A DNA stretch of 36,757 nt from Singulisphaera sp. GP187 (GCA_945871815.1 CAMBXM010000019.1:1-36757), one strand, 5' to 3'. Shown: positions 1-9,150, counted from the first letter of the stretch. Notes: generated by a model not told the origin, from the sequence alone. Translations and numbers: made by a program.

Positions 1-1
1 C

Positions 2-541
2 GAAGATCCTCGGTTCCGAGCACGCTTCGCGTTGCGCGGGCTGCACCTTCGCCGTGGCATTGCCGCCGTCGTGTTGTTGGCAATGGTCGCCGGCGGATGG
101 AGTTGGTATCGGGCGTGGCCGTACGAACGCGCCGCACATCGTTTCTACAACGGCGATCTCGCCGGCGCGCGGGCTCAGGCCGACGTGGTCGGCGTCGATG
201 TCCCCGCAGGTCAGTGGGAATGGTGGCAGCACTTCCGCCAGGATCTGGATGCCGCGCAAGCGATCGCCGGGGCTGGCGGCGAGTGGGAACAACTGCAACC
301 GCGACTAGCCGCGGAGGGTTGGCGGCGCGGTATCGAGGTGCTCGTGAGCGATGGGCCGGCCGCAGCGCGGCCGTGGATGTCGCTCGCTACGGAAGACGAG
401 GCCCGATCGCCGCTACGGCGTTGCGTTCTGCTGTTCTGCGAAGCCGCGGTGAATGCCGACCTCGAAGGCATGGACGCGGCGGCGGCCCAAGTCCGCGCTC
501 TCGGCGTGCCCACGGAACTCGCAAGTGTCTTTGCGCAGTGA
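2..541 (+). CDS. Membrane-anchored protein of unknown function, 5' end outside the window
   Basis: The reading frame is already open at base 2, so the true start probably lies upstream. The first start codon inside the window is a TTG at 32. Near the left edge there is a basic stretch (RFRARFALRG...LRRG) followed by one hydrophobic helix (IAAVVLLAMVAGG, about 62-102), so the visible part reads as an Arg-rich cytoplasmic segment, one membrane span and a C-terminal domain of about 140 residues outside the membrane. That domain is Ala- and Trp-rich, helical in character and resembles TPR-type repeats (paired helices such as YERAAHRFYNGDLAGARAQA), but I do not recognise a family. It ends 25 bp from the convergent gene at 567. 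A short TM plus C-terminal domain could also be the tail of a larger receptor or kinase. Function unknown. Confidence 0.6.
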   Translation, partial: EDPRFRARFALRGLHLRRGIAAVVLLAMVAGGWSWYRAWPYERAAHRFYNGDLAGARAQADVVGVDVPAGQWEWWQHFRQDLDAAQAIAGAGGEWEQLQPRLAAEGWRRGIEVLVSDGPAAARPWMSLATEDEARSPLRRCVLLFCEAAVNADLEGMDAAAAQVRALGVPTELASVFAQ

Positions 542-566
542 GGCCACGGTCGAGTGAGCGCGCTGC

Positions 567-2828
567 TCAGTAGCGATTGGCTTCGACGGCCCAGTTGACT
601 TCGCGTCGCCACACCACGTTTTTGCGACGGTCGAACTCGCGCACGACCCCGTTTTCGGAGACGAGCGTGTGTCCGTTGGGCAAGCGATCGGCGTCGCTTG
701 GCGAGTTGAGTGCTTCGAGTTCCCAGACGACTGTGCCGTCGCGGTCCACCTCGAGCACCGAGCCCTTTGACCGCAGAGTGATCAACGTGTTGCCATTCTG
801 CAGCCGGTCGGCGTCGTGCACGTTGTTCATGCCCTTCAGCTCCCAGACGATCTCGCCGGCGGGCGAAACCTCGATGACGCGGTCCTTCAGCACATCGCAG
901 ATGAGCGTGTTGCCGTTCGTCAACCGTTCGACGTCAAAGGGCCGGATGTCCTTGTCGTAGGTCCAGACGATCTCCTTCTTGGGATTCACCTCGATGACGC
1001 GCAGAGCGAAGGTGTCGGCGATCAGCGTGTTGCCGTTCTGCAGGCGGTCGGCGTCGTACGGGTTCTTGAGATCGTCATAGGACCACACGACCTCACCTTT
1101 GCGATTCACTTCCTGCACGCGACTCACCGGGAACTCGGTGATCAGCAGGTTGCTGTTGTCGAGGCACTCGATGTCCCAGGCGCCAAAGACATCGTCCATC
1201 TTGAACCCCTCACGGCCCTGGTCGTCGACCTCGAAGACGCGATTGTCGCTGTAGTCAGCAATGACGGTGAAGCCCCACATCGCGCCGCCGCCAACGCCGA
1301 TCTCGACGTGCATCAGCGAGGCGATCGGAACGACGGTTGCACCGAGCAACGGCACCGAGAACGTCACGTGCGACCGCGTGCCGCCGACGACGAAACCCAG
1401 GATGCGGTCGCCGTTCACCAAGTCTGCGCGCGCGTACGAGGAGTTGTCGGGCTCAGGAGACGCAGGGCGAATGGTGAGGAAGCCCGCGATCTCGGTCAGC
1501 GGGATCGATCTCGTGCCCCCGGTCGCGAGCGTGACAGCGAGCGAGTTGCCGTCGAGTCGATCGACGGTTCCTTCGACTAGCTCGTTGTTGCGCAGGCGAA
1601 CGCGATCGTAGTCAACGGACGCGCCCACCAGCCGGTCCAGTTCCGGGTCGATGGCGATGCCTTGCAGGCCAGCGCGCGCCAGCTTGAGCACACCGAACGT
1701 TGGCGACAGAAGTTGAACGGTCGCTTTGTCGATCGCCTGGAGCTTGCCGGTGACGAGGCTGCCCTGGCTCAAGAACACACGCACATCGGTCGACGGTTCG
1801 GCCTTGTGCTCGGGGAAGTCGAGGATGTCGGCATCGCTGAAGGAGATCTGCGCCACGGGCAAACCAGCTACCGCATTGCCGACGTTCGTGTGGTCGGTGC
1901 CAAATCCCTCGAAGGTGCCTTCGAGGGCGGTTCGGTTGGCGAGCATCAGGCTGACTCTCGTCGGCGCGGCCTCAGGAGTCGGCAATTGCAGTTTGGTGCC
2001 GGCGGCAACGACTGGGTCGCTACTCGTGCGCAGTAGTTCGACCAACGTGGCGGCATCGCTTCGAGTCTGGCATGCGAACACGAGGTTGCACTGTTCGTTG
2101 CGGGACAGCTTGCCATCGGTCAGCAACTGCGTGCACAGCGCTAGTGAGCGCGGCGTCTGCATTCGTCCTAGAGCGTTGAGCACGTTCGCGCGGTAGACGC
2201 CGCCTCTCCAATCGAGCAGCTGAAACACCGCCTCGGCTTCGTCGTCGCCGCCGTGCAGGCCCAGCGAGCGGATCGTTGCGTCCACGATCGACGCGTCAGT
2301 GTGCCCGAGCGCAGAGCGCAGCGATCGCAGCATGCGCTCGTCCGACTTCATGTAGGCCGAGGTCGCGACCAGGCCGCGAAGGAGTCGCAGTTGTCGCTCT
2401 TCGTCGGCCGTGCCGCGCGCCAAGATGGCGTCGAGGATGCGACGGCAGCGCATGCGTTCCTCGACGAGTTGTGCTTGTTCAACTCGTTGCTGCAACGTGG
2501 TCGTCGCCCTGGCACCGACTTCGATCAGGGACCGTTCGGCTTGTTCTCGAACGGTCCACCGAGAATCGGTTAGCTCAGTGACCAGTCGGTCGATCTTGAG
2601 CATGTACTCACGGTGGTCGCCGTGGATCCGAGCCACTATTGCGGAGCGCGCTTCCTGTTGCTTTGGCACCAGGGACCCGATCTGCGCCAAGCGCTCGGGC
2701 AATGACTCCGACTGGAAGGCGCTGCACGCTTCGACCAGTTGTTCGTCGCTCCATTCCTGGCTGCGGACGGCACCGACCAACAGCAGCGGGAACAGGAAAC
2801 GAACTGCCTTCGGGTTGCGCGGCATCAT
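567..2828 (-). CDS. Secreted HEAT-repeat / Sm-like repeat / beta-propeller protein
   Basis: 753 codons, starting at a double ATG (2828 and 2825), with a signal peptide (basic MMPRNPKAVR, then FLFPLLLVGAVRS before QEW). Residues about 90-270 are helical HEAT-like repeats (for example SRWTVREQAERSLIEVG). Residues about 290-520 contain several copies of a small beta-barrel pattern, L..G..L.G.v....v.l....v.L..I..i, reminiscent of Sm-like modules. Residues about 525-753 form a propeller of 40-residue blades with the consensus RV.EV...GE.VW......DADRLqNGNTLI, similar to PQQ/arylsulfotransferase-type propellers. No catalytic residues of arylsulfotransferase are recognisable, so a binding or scaffold role outside the cytoplasm is more likely than an enzymatic one. 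It is divergent from the large operon at 3066, and the 237-bp gap should hold promoters for both. The domain reading is good; the function is not known. Confidence 0.85.
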   Translation of the reverse strand: MMPRNPKAVRFLFPLLLVGAVRSQEWSDEQLVEACSAFQSESLPERLAQIGSLVPKQQEARSAIVARIHGDHREYMLKIDRLVTELTDSRWTVREQAERSLIEVGARATTTLQQRVEQAQLVEERMRCRRILDAILARGTADEERQLRLLRGLVATSAYMKSDERMLRSLRSALGHTDASIVDATIRSLGLHGGDDEAEAVFQLLDWRGGVYRANVLNALGRMQTPRSLALCTQLLTDGKLSRNEQCNLVFACQTRSDAATLVELLRTSSDPVVAAGTKLQLPTPEAAPTRVSLMLANRTALEGTFEGFGTDHTNVGNAVAGLPVAQISFSDADILDFPEHKAEPSTDVRVFLSQGSLVTGKLQAIDKATVQLLSPTFGVLKLARAGLQGIAIDPELDRLVGASVDYDRVRLRNNELVEGTVDRLDGNSLAVTLATGGTRSIPLTEIAGFLTIRPASPEPDNSSYARADLVNGDRILGFVVGGTRSHVTFSVPLLGATVVPIASLMHVEIGVGGGAMWGFTVIADYSDNRVFEVDDQGREGFKMDDVFGAWDIECLDNSNLLITEFPVSRVQEVNRKGEVVWSYDDLKNPYDADRLQNGNTLIADTFALRVIEVNPKKEIVWTYDKDIRPFDVERLTNGNTLICDVLKDRVIEVSPAGEIVWELKGMNNVHDADRLQNGNTLITLRSKGSVLEVDRDGTVVWELEALNSPSDADRLPNGHTLVSENGVVREFDRRKNVVWRREVNWAVEANRY
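601..1260 (-). repeat. Five to six propeller-blade repeats with an exact 120-bp period
   Basis: The block encoding NGNTLI..DRLQ recurs at 661, 781, 901, 1021 and 1141, each exactly 120 bp (40 codons) from the next with no insertion or deletion. On the plus strand the core reads like GCGTGTTGCCGTTC with a few changes per copy; the first and last copies are the most divergent. These are the blades of the propeller in the 567-2828 gene. The regular spacing suggests expansion by tandem duplication. Confidence 0.85.
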
Positions 2829-2992
2829 GATGGTCGGTTCGAGCTGTCTTGAAAGCCGCGGAAGAATCCGTGCCTGTGCTCGGTCTGGATGCTAGCCCAG
2901 GACGGCTGACTGGCAGAAACGGTCTGCGAGCCTCGCCGGTTGGGGGCGATTGACGTAGATTGCAAACCGATCCCTCCCGGCGATTGCGCCGT

Positions 2993-3030
2993 TGGATCGA
3001 GGAGAACTCGCCGACCCCTCCTCGGATCCA
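2993..3030. other. Inverted repeat in the leader of the large operon
   Basis: TGGATCGAGGA (2993-3003) pairs with TCCTCGGATCCA (3019-3030) with a single one-base bulge around a 15-base loop. A 10-bp direct repeat, CGACCCCTCC, lies at 3012-3021 and 3038-3047. If translation starts at 3066 this hairpin lies in the 5' leader, 35 bases before the start codon, where it could affect translation or act as a protein-binding site. No T-run follows, so it is not a standard terminator. Confidence 0.45.
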
Positions 3031-3065
3031 GCTGCTCGACCCCTCCGCAACCCTCGACAGGAGCC

Positions 3066-5834
3066 GTGATTTTCCTATTGCCGCCCGTTCCGGCTGTGCT
3101 CTGCGCCGTCGCCGCTCTGCTGGGCAGTGATGTGCGCGGTCAGCAACTGCGAATCCAGGTCGGGCGCGCGGGCGGGGCAATTCAGGCGCCGGAGAGCGGC
3201 AACGAGACTGGCGATTCCGGCCCGCCGGTCGAGTTGTTCGAGAGCCCCAACCTCGACCGCTTCGTTCGGCGCGCACGCCAGTTCTTGACCGAGGAGCGCT
3301 TCGCCGACGCGATCCAGGTGCTGCAGTCCGTGGTCGAGGGGCGGACCCTGGAGGCGATGCCGCTCGAAGCAGGCGAGACCCAGGCGACGCCCACGCCCGC
3401 ACCGTCAGCGCCTGAAGCCGCGGAAGGTGAGCGCAAGCCGCCAGTCGAGGGCGAAGCGCCCGCTCCGCCGGCGGCCGACGCGGCGGCCATCGACCCGCGG
3501 CAGGCAGTGTTTTCTGCCGACGGCCGCGTCTATCGCCCTGCCGGTCGACTGTGCCAGGAGTACCTCGCGGCGATGCCCGCGACCGGGATCGAACTCTATC
3601 AAAGCCTGTTCGAGGCGGTAGCTGGCGAGATGTTGGCGCAGGCGCAGACCAGCGGTTCGCTGCGCGACCTCGAGCAGGTGGCGCTGCGCTACTTTCCGAC
3701 TCTCGCAGCCGGAACGGCGCAACAGGTGCTGGCCGACCGCCATCTCAACGCTGGCCAATACCGCGCCGCGGTTCAGGTGCTACGCGATGTTCTCGAGCTC
3801 TATCCGGCGGCCAATCTGGCCAAGCTGGGAATCTCGCCGCTGTGGTGCCGATTCAAGATCGCACTGTGCCTTCGTCTTGCTGGCGAGATTGGTGCGGCCA
3901 ACGATGCGGCGCGCAAGATCGCCGCGGACTTCCCCGACGAGTCGCTGCGCCTGATGGGCGAGCTGCAGCCCGTGAGTCAGTTGCCCGAGCACCCGCTCTT
4001 TGCGACCAGCGACGCGCAGCCGGCGACCACGGCGTTGCAACCGGGCGCCAACATCGAGTGGCTCACCGAGGCGAGCACCACGCTGCTACCCATGTGGGTC
4101 TATCGCTTCGCCGGGTCGAATCCCTACGAACCGATCAAGGACCGACGCGGCAGCGACTCGATCTTCATGTTTGGCAGTGAGACCGTTGCCAACTCAGCGC
4201 CGCCGGGGTCGAAGTACGGCGTCGGCACCCAGGTCGCATTCAGTGGCGGCGGTGCGGCTTTGCCTCGCACGCTGTTTCTCGAGAACTTCCGGCTGCGCAT
4301 CGCAGAGTCGTTTTCGGGCGTGCTGCAAGTCGAAGGCGACGGCGAGCAGTTGCCGCCAAAGCCTCAGGAGATGCGACCGCGTCCACGAGTGCCGGCATAC
4401 GACTTTGCGCTCATGGCGCCGGTCGAGGACCAAGAGCGCTACTACGCGGTCCTTGGCTACAACCGCGTCACGCAAAGCGTCGATCCGCTGAAGCTCAACG
4501 AGATCGTTGCCTATCGCAAGCCTGAGTGCCAACGCGCGTGGTCGACGAAGGACTTCTGCGCCGGCGACGACGGCCTTGCGGACGTGACCTTCCTCGCCGC
4601 TCCGACCCTGTTCGGCGAACGATTGCTCGTACCGACACTGCGCAACGGCGCCTACGAGTTGCAGTGCCTCGACCGGCGCACCGGCGAGCCGTTGTGGCAC
4701 ACCCGCATTCACGGCGGCGGCACGAGCTACTTCAAGGCGCCGGGCGCCCGCGTGCACGTGATCGGCAACCTCGCCTACATGCTCACCAACGCCGGTGCCG
4801 TCGGTGCCGTCGACGCGTTTGCTGGCGACCTGCGATGGATCCGCAAGTACGAGCGGGACGACCCGCTGCGCCGACGGCCGGCCAAACGGAAGCGCGAGAA
4901 CGGCAACTCACCGTTTGGCTTCAGCAGTGCCTTCTCGGAGGCAGACCTTCCAGGCTTCTTGCCGAGCGCGATCTTCGAGATCGGCGGCTCGGTGGTGTTT
5001 GCGGCCTGCGACACCGACATGGTGTTCTGTCTCGACGGCGCTAGTGGCGATCCCGTCTGGATGCTCGACGGCACCTCCCGCTACGCGCCCTACGGCAAGA
5101 TCCGCTACCTCCTCGGCGTGAGCGGACCCTTGCTGTTCGCGGAGGCTTCGGGTGACTTGCGCGACCATCTCGTCGGCATCGAGATCGCGACGGGCATCGT
5201 TCGTTGGTCGATCGAGATCCCGCGCCCCAGCGAACGATTGACGCGCTGGCCTGGGCGCGGCTGCGTGGTTGGCGATTTTGTCTTGCTGCCGAGTGATCGC
5301 GAAGTGCTCGTGCTGGATGTGAAGAGGCCTGCTGCGTTCAACCGATTGACTCTGCCGTCGTTTGGCCTCGGTGACGAACCGCTCGCTGGGCCCAACAACC
5401 TGTTCTCAGCCGGTCCATGGCTCGCAGTCTGCTACGCAACCGGCATCGAGCTCTACAGCAGTGCGACGGCGTTGAACGAACTCGCAGCTCGCAGTGGGAC
5501 CGTCGAAGAGCGTGCGCGCTACCTCGTGCAGGTGGGCCGCAAGCAAGATGCCTTCGATGCGCTCGTCGCCGACCTTGCGTCCAGCTCGAACGCCACGCCA
5601 GCCGACCGCGAACGTGCGAGTCTTCTCGCCATCGACTACGCGCGTGAATTGTCGGTGACCGAAGCCGTGAGGTCGCTCGCGCCACTCGACCGCATGCAGC
5701 CGTTGGTCACCGACCGCCGCGTTCGCCTCGCATGGCATCTCGCCCGAATGGACGTGTCGCGCGCCCTGAACGACCTACCTGCACTCGAGCAGGAGCAACA
5801 GCTCCTTTACCGCTACATGGAGGGCAAGCAATGA
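3066..5834 (+). CDS. Secreted TPR plus PQQ-like beta-propeller protein, first gene of the operon
   Basis: About 922 residues from GTG 3066. I chose this start because it places a hydrophobic signal peptide at the N-terminus (IFLLPPVPAVLCAVAALLG, cleavage near VRGQQ) and follows AGGAG at 3059-3063, although that spacing is short. The frame is open back to TTG 2940, but the extra 42 residues are basic, low in complexity and contain a hairpin. Residues about 55-320 resemble TPR repeats (FLTEERFADAIQVLQSVVE; AGQYRAAVQVLRDVLELYP), interrupted by an Ala/Pro/Glu-rich linker near residues 100-135. Residues about 480-840 form a PQQ-binding-like propeller with blades such as LQCLDRRTGEPLWHT, VDAFAGDLRW, FCLDGASGDPVW and VGIEIATGIVRW. 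A further helical segment ends the protein. No quinoprotein catalytic residues are evident, so a scaffold role is likely. It overlaps the next gene by 4 bp (ATGA). Confidence 0.85.
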   Translation: MIFLLPPVPAVLCAVAALLGSDVRGQQLRIQVGRAGGAIQAPESGNETGDSGPPVELFESPNLDRFVRRARQFLTEERFADAIQVLQSVVEGRTLEAMPLEAGETQATPTPAPSAPEAAEGERKPPVEGEAPAPPAADAAAIDPRQAVFSADGRVYRPAGRLCQEYLAAMPATGIELYQSLFEAVAGEMLAQAQTSGSLRDLEQVALRYFPTLAAGTAQQVLADRHLNAGQYRAAVQVLRDVLELYPAANLAKLGISPLWCRFKIALCLRLAGEIGAANDAARKIAADFPDESLRLMGELQPVSQLPEHPLFATSDAQPATTALQPGANIEWLTEASTTLLPMWVYRFAGSNPYEPIKDRRGSDSIFMFGSETVANSAPPGSKYGVGTQVAFSGGGAALPRTLFLENFRLRIAESFSGVLQVEGDGEQLPPKPQEMRPRPRVPAYDFALMAPVEDQERYYAVLGYNRVTQSVDPLKLNEIVAYRKPECQRAWSTKDFCAGDDGLADVTFLAAPTLFGERLLVPTLRNGAYELQCLDRRTGEPLWHTRIHGGGTSYFKAPGARVHVIGNLAYMLTNAGAVGAVDAFAGDLRWIRKYERDDPLRRRPAKRKRENGNSPFGFSSAFSEADLPGFLPSAIFEIGGSVVFAACDTDMVFCLDGASGDPVWMLDGTSRYAPYGKIRYLLGVSGPLLFAEASGDLRDHLVGIEIATGIVRWSIEIPRPSERLTRWPGRGCVVGDFVLLPSDREVLVLDVKRPAAFNRLTLPSFGLGDEPLAGPNNLFSAGPWLAVCYATGIELYSSATALNELAARSGTVEERARYLVQVGRKQDAFDALVADLASSSNATPADRERASLLAIDYARELSVTEAVRSLAPLDRMQPLVTDRRVRLAWHLARMDVSRALNDLPALEQEQQLLYRYMEGKQ

Positions 5835-6883
5835 CGACGCCACATGCACTCGCTGTGTCTGCTCTCGCCACGATCCTGCTCTTCGGCGCAACTGCTAGGG
5901 CACAAGCGGTCCCAGAGCTGCTGCCGCGCGGCATCTCGCGCGAGATGTACACTTCGATCCAGAGCGGGCTGCAGTACTTGAAACGCAACCAGTCGACCGA
6001 TGGCTCGTGGCGCAACGCTGGTGGTCACGGCACGTATCCCACCGCGATGACCGGCCTTGCTGGCATGGCTCTGGTCGCATCGGGATCGACGCCCACCCGC
6101 GGCGTGCATTGGCGCGAAGTGCGCCAGTCGATGGAGTTCTTGATGAAGCAGGCCGATCCGCAGACTGGCGTCATCACCGACATGTCGACCGAGAACCGGA
6201 ACATGTACGGGCACGGCTTCGCGTTGCTGTATCTCGCGTCGGTCTATGGCATGGAAGAGGACGCGCAGCGCCAACAGAGACTTCAGGGCGTGCTGACGCG
6301 GGCGGTGAAGCTGGTGGAGCGCGCGCAGTCGAGCGCCGGCGGTTGGATCTACACGCCCGACTCAGGTGGTGACGAAGGCAGCGTGACGGTCACGCAAGTG
6401 CAAGCGCTGCGCGCCTGTCGGATGGACGGCATCGTCGTCGACAAGAAGACGATCGATCGTGCCGTCGATTACATCAAGAAGTGCCAGAACGCGGACGGCG
6501 GCATCAGCTACAGCCTCGGATCGCGCGGCTCCAGCCGGCCCGCCATCAGCGCTGCCGGCGTCGCCGTGCTCTACAACGCCGGCTTCTACGACGATCAGCC
6601 GTTCGTCGACAAGGCGATGAAGTACGTCATGCGCAACGTCAATCCGACGTCCGACACGACGGGCCATCACTTCTACACGCAGCTCTATTTCTCGCAGGCG
6701 CTGTACCAGCGCGGCGGTAAGGACTGGGACGACTACCTCGCCAAGATCGGACCCTATCTCGTGCGCTTGCAGCGCAAGGATGGTTCGTGGGAGAGCGATG
6801 GTTGCGGTCCGGTCTTCGGCACCGCCATCGCGCTGACGATCCTGCAGTTGCCGTTCGCTCTCGTCCCCATCTACCAACGTTGA
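5831..6883 (+). CDS. Secreted alpha/alpha-toroid (prenyltransferase/squalene-oxidase repeat) protein
   Basis: 350 residues from ATG 5831, which overlaps the upstream stop in an ATGA; the open frame extends further 5' but the signal peptide (HALAVSALATILLFGATARAQA) begins here. The mature part carries repeated motifs of the terpene-cyclase/prenyltransferase alpha-toroid fold: LKRNQSTDGSWRN, VERAQSSAGGWIY, IKKCQNADGGISY and LVRLQRKDGSWES, each with the Q....G.W or DGG/DGS turn. The DxDD acid motif of squalene-hopene cyclase and an obvious zinc site of protein prenyltransferases are absent, so enzymatic cyclase activity is doubtful. Proteins of this kind are common next to Bat/VWA genes in planctomycetes and may bind peptides or act structurally in the periplasm. 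Its place between a PQQ-propeller protein and two VWA membrane proteins suggests a common complex. Confidence 0.88.
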   Translation: MTTPHALAVSALATILLFGATARAQAVPELLPRGISREMYTSIQSGLQYLKRNQSTDGSWRNAGGHGTYPTAMTGLAGMALVASGSTPTRGVHWREVRQSMEFLMKQADPQTGVITDMSTENRNMYGHGFALLYLASVYGMEEDAQRQQRLQGVLTRAVKLVERAQSSAGGWIYTPDSGGDEGSVTVTQVQALRACRMDGIVVDKKTIDRAVDYIKKCQNADGGISYSLGSRGSSRPAISAAGVAVLYNAGFYDDQPFVDKAMKYVMRNVNPTSDTTGHHFYTQLYFSQALYQRGGKDWDDYLAKIGPYLVRLQRKDGSWESDGCGPVFGTAIALTILQLPFALVPIYQR

Positions 6884-6893
6884 GTCGGCGCCA

Positions 6894-9140
6894 GTGATCT
6901 TCGCGTTCTCATTCCTCAACCCGATGCTGCTCTGGGCGGTGCCACTCGCGGCAGTGCCTATCCTCATCCATCTGCTGAATCGCCGACGGTTCCAGCAGGT
7001 GTCGTGGGCTGCGATGGAGTACTTGCTCAAGGCTCTCGAGCGCAACCGCAAGCGCTTGCGCATGGAGCAATGGCTCGTGCTGTTGCTGCGAACACTGGCG
7101 GTGCTGCTGTTGGTGATGCTGGTGTCGCGGCCCCAACTCGGTGGCGGTGGTCTCGTTTCGACGGTCACGCACCACGTCGTCGTGCTCGACGACACCGCCT
7201 CGATGCGCCAGCGGAGTGGCAGTGTTGCGCTCTGGGACAAGGCGCAGGACCAGGTCAGACAGCTCGTGACAGCCCTCGCCGACTCGCGCAGTGGGGACCT
7301 GTTGTCGATCCTGCGGGCGAGCCGACCAGCGCAGCCTGACTTGTGGGCGCAGCGAGTTGGCGAAGATCTCGAACGCCGGGTCGGGGCAGTGCTGGCGGAG
7401 ATGCGGGTAGGCGACGGCACGGCAGACTTTGGCAGCGTCCTCCACGATGCCCGCGCCCGCGCGACGGCGATGAAGGAGGCCAGTCGTAACGACTACTACC
7501 TCGTCGGTGACCTCCGGGCGATCGACTGGATCGGCGACGACGACAAGCCACGCGGCAAGTTGCTGCAGACGATTGCAGCCTTCGATCCGCAGAACGAACA
7601 CCTGCACGCCACGGGTGTCGGTTCGCGCGACGCCGACAACCTCGCGATCGTCGCGGTCCGGTGCGTCGATCGTCTGGCGACGGCGGGCGTACCGGTCGAA
7701 CTCGCGATCGATGTGCAGAACCTCGGTCTCGATGCCACGGCAGCCGGTGAGCTCGCGATCGAGGTCGACGGCAAGACCCGCGTTGCGCGCCCGTTGCCGC
7801 CGCTCGCGCCCGGTGAACGCGTCTCGGTCGCAGTGGTGCACACGTTTCACCAGCCGGGCGATCATCGGGTCGAGGCGTCCTTCGTCGCGGTCGACCACTA
7901 CCTGGTCGATGACCGCCGTGCGCTCGCGTTGCCGGTGCTGCCGAGTTCGCGCGTGTTGCTCGTGGATGGGGAGCCCGAGGACGGCGAAGGCGGCGAAACG
8001 CTGTTCTTGCAGGTCGCGCTCGACCCGGGCAGCGATCAACCGTCGGGGATCGCGGCCGAGGTCGTCGCCGAGAGTTCGCTCGCCGAACTCGACCTCGCTC
8101 CGTTCGACATGATCTGGCTGTGCAACGTGCCGGTGCCGCCGCGCAGCACGGTCGAGAAGTTGGAACGGTTCGCGGCCGCTGGTGGCGGCATCGCGATCTT
8201 CGTCGGTGCGCAGGTCGACCCGGTTCGCTACACGGACGCGATGTGGCGTGGCGGGCAGGGCCTCTTGCCGCTGCCGCTCGGCGACATCGCCGGCGACCCG
8301 GATCGACGCGAACACGTCGTCTTGACCGATCAGAGCCATCCTGTTTGCGGCAAGATCGGCGATGTCTTGCAGTTGTTGATCGACAATGCCGTGCTGGCCA
8401 AGCGCTACCTCACGATCGTCGAGGAGCGGAGTGCCAACGCCGCGGTTCTCGCGCGCATGCGCGATGCGGACGGCCCGCCGGCAATCGTCACCCGCACGTT
8501 CGGCAGCGGCGGCGGTGAAGTCGTGCTGTTCGCGTTCTCGGCCGACAAGCACTGGTCCAATTGGCCGGACACCGACGCCAATGTGGTGATGGCGCACCAG
8601 GTGCACCGCTTTGCCAGCCGCCCGCGTGAACTCGCGAGCCGGAACCTGCAGCCCGATGGCATCTACCGCCTGCAACTCGATCCGGGCAGTTACGAAGCCG
8701 ACGTCGTCGTACGGGCGTTGGCCGAAGATGGTGACGAGCGGACGCTGACGGCAACGCTGCCCGAAGTCGCTTCGCCGGCCACGAGCCCGACGACGACCGC
8801 CGAGTCCGTCCCGCGCGCACTGGAGCTGGCGCTGCCGATGGCCGAACTCACGTCGCTCGGCTGCTACGACGTCCAACTCAGACTGCACTCCGGCACGGTC
8901 GAGACGCGCGTGTTTGCCCGCAATCCCGACATCTTCGAGAGCCGCCTCGTGCGCCTTGCGACTGCGGACTTCACGCGGGTGTTCCCGCCCGAGATACACG
9001 ATCGAGTGACGTTCCGCGACGAGAGCGCGGGCCTCGGGAGTGGTGGCAGCGAGGGCGAATTGTGGCGCCTGCTCGGGTTTGGCATGTTGCTCGCGCTGCT
9101 GCTCGAGACCCTTCTGGCCTGGAGGTTCGGACGCCGCTGA
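6894..9140 (+). CDS. BatA-like VWA-domain membrane protein
   Basis: 748 residues from GTG 6894, 10 bp after the previous stop. The N-terminus is the BatA/aerotolerance-regulator module: FSFLNPMLLWAVPLAAVPILIHLLNRR, a linker, then a second span LVLLLRTLAVLLLVMLVSRPQ. A VWA domain follows (HVVVLDDTASM near residue 100) with a MIDAS-like DxTxS in place of DxSxS. Residues about 345-480 look like a class I glutamine-amidotransferase-like fold (SRVLLVDGEPED... FDMIWLCNV... AAGGGIAIFVGA) without a catalytic Cys at the expected nucleophile position. A last membrane helix lies at the C-terminus (LLGFGMLLALLLETLLAWRFGRR). Most of the protein should face the periplasm. In other bacteria such proteins work with MoxR ATPases and DUF58 proteins, neither of which is in this operon. 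It probably forms a complex with the VWA protein encoded immediately downstream. Confidence 0.88.
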   Translation: MIFAFSFLNPMLLWAVPLAAVPILIHLLNRRRFQQVSWAAMEYLLKALERNRKRLRMEQWLVLLLRTLAVLLLVMLVSRPQLGGGGLVSTVTHHVVVLDDTASMRQRSGSVALWDKAQDQVRQLVTALADSRSGDLLSILRASRPAQPDLWAQRVGEDLERRVGAVLAEMRVGDGTADFGSVLHDARARATAMKEASRNDYYLVGDLRAIDWIGDDDKPRGKLLQTIAAFDPQNEHLHATGVGSRDADNLAIVAVRCVDRLATAGVPVELAIDVQNLGLDATAAGELAIEVDGKTRVARPLPPLAPGERVSVAVVHTFHQPGDHRVEASFVAVDHYLVDDRRALALPVLPSSRVLLVDGEPEDGEGGETLFLQVALDPGSDQPSGIAAEVVAESSLAELDLAPFDMIWLCNVPVPPRSTVEKLERFAAAGGGIAIFVGAQVDPVRYTDAMWRGGQGLLPLPLGDIAGDPDRREHVVLTDQSHPVCGKIGDVLQLLIDNAVLAKRYLTIVEERSANAAVLARMRDADGPPAIVTRTFGSGGGEVVLFAFSADKHWSNWPDTDANVVMAHQVHRFASRPRELASRNLQPDGIYRLQLDPGSYEADVVVRALAEDGDERTLTATLPEVASPATSPTTTAESVPRALELALPMAELTSLGCYDVQLRLHSGTVETRVFARNPDIFESRLVRLATADFTRVFPPEIHDRVTFRDESAGLGSGGSEGELWRLLGFGMLLALLLETLLAWRFGRR

Positions 9141-9150
9141 GCGGCCCGAG

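Noticed and set aside
2940-3065. Upstream extension of the first operon gene to TTG 2940
   Set aside because: The added residues are basic and low in complexity, hide the signal peptide inside the protein, and cover a hairpin and a direct repeat that look non-coding.
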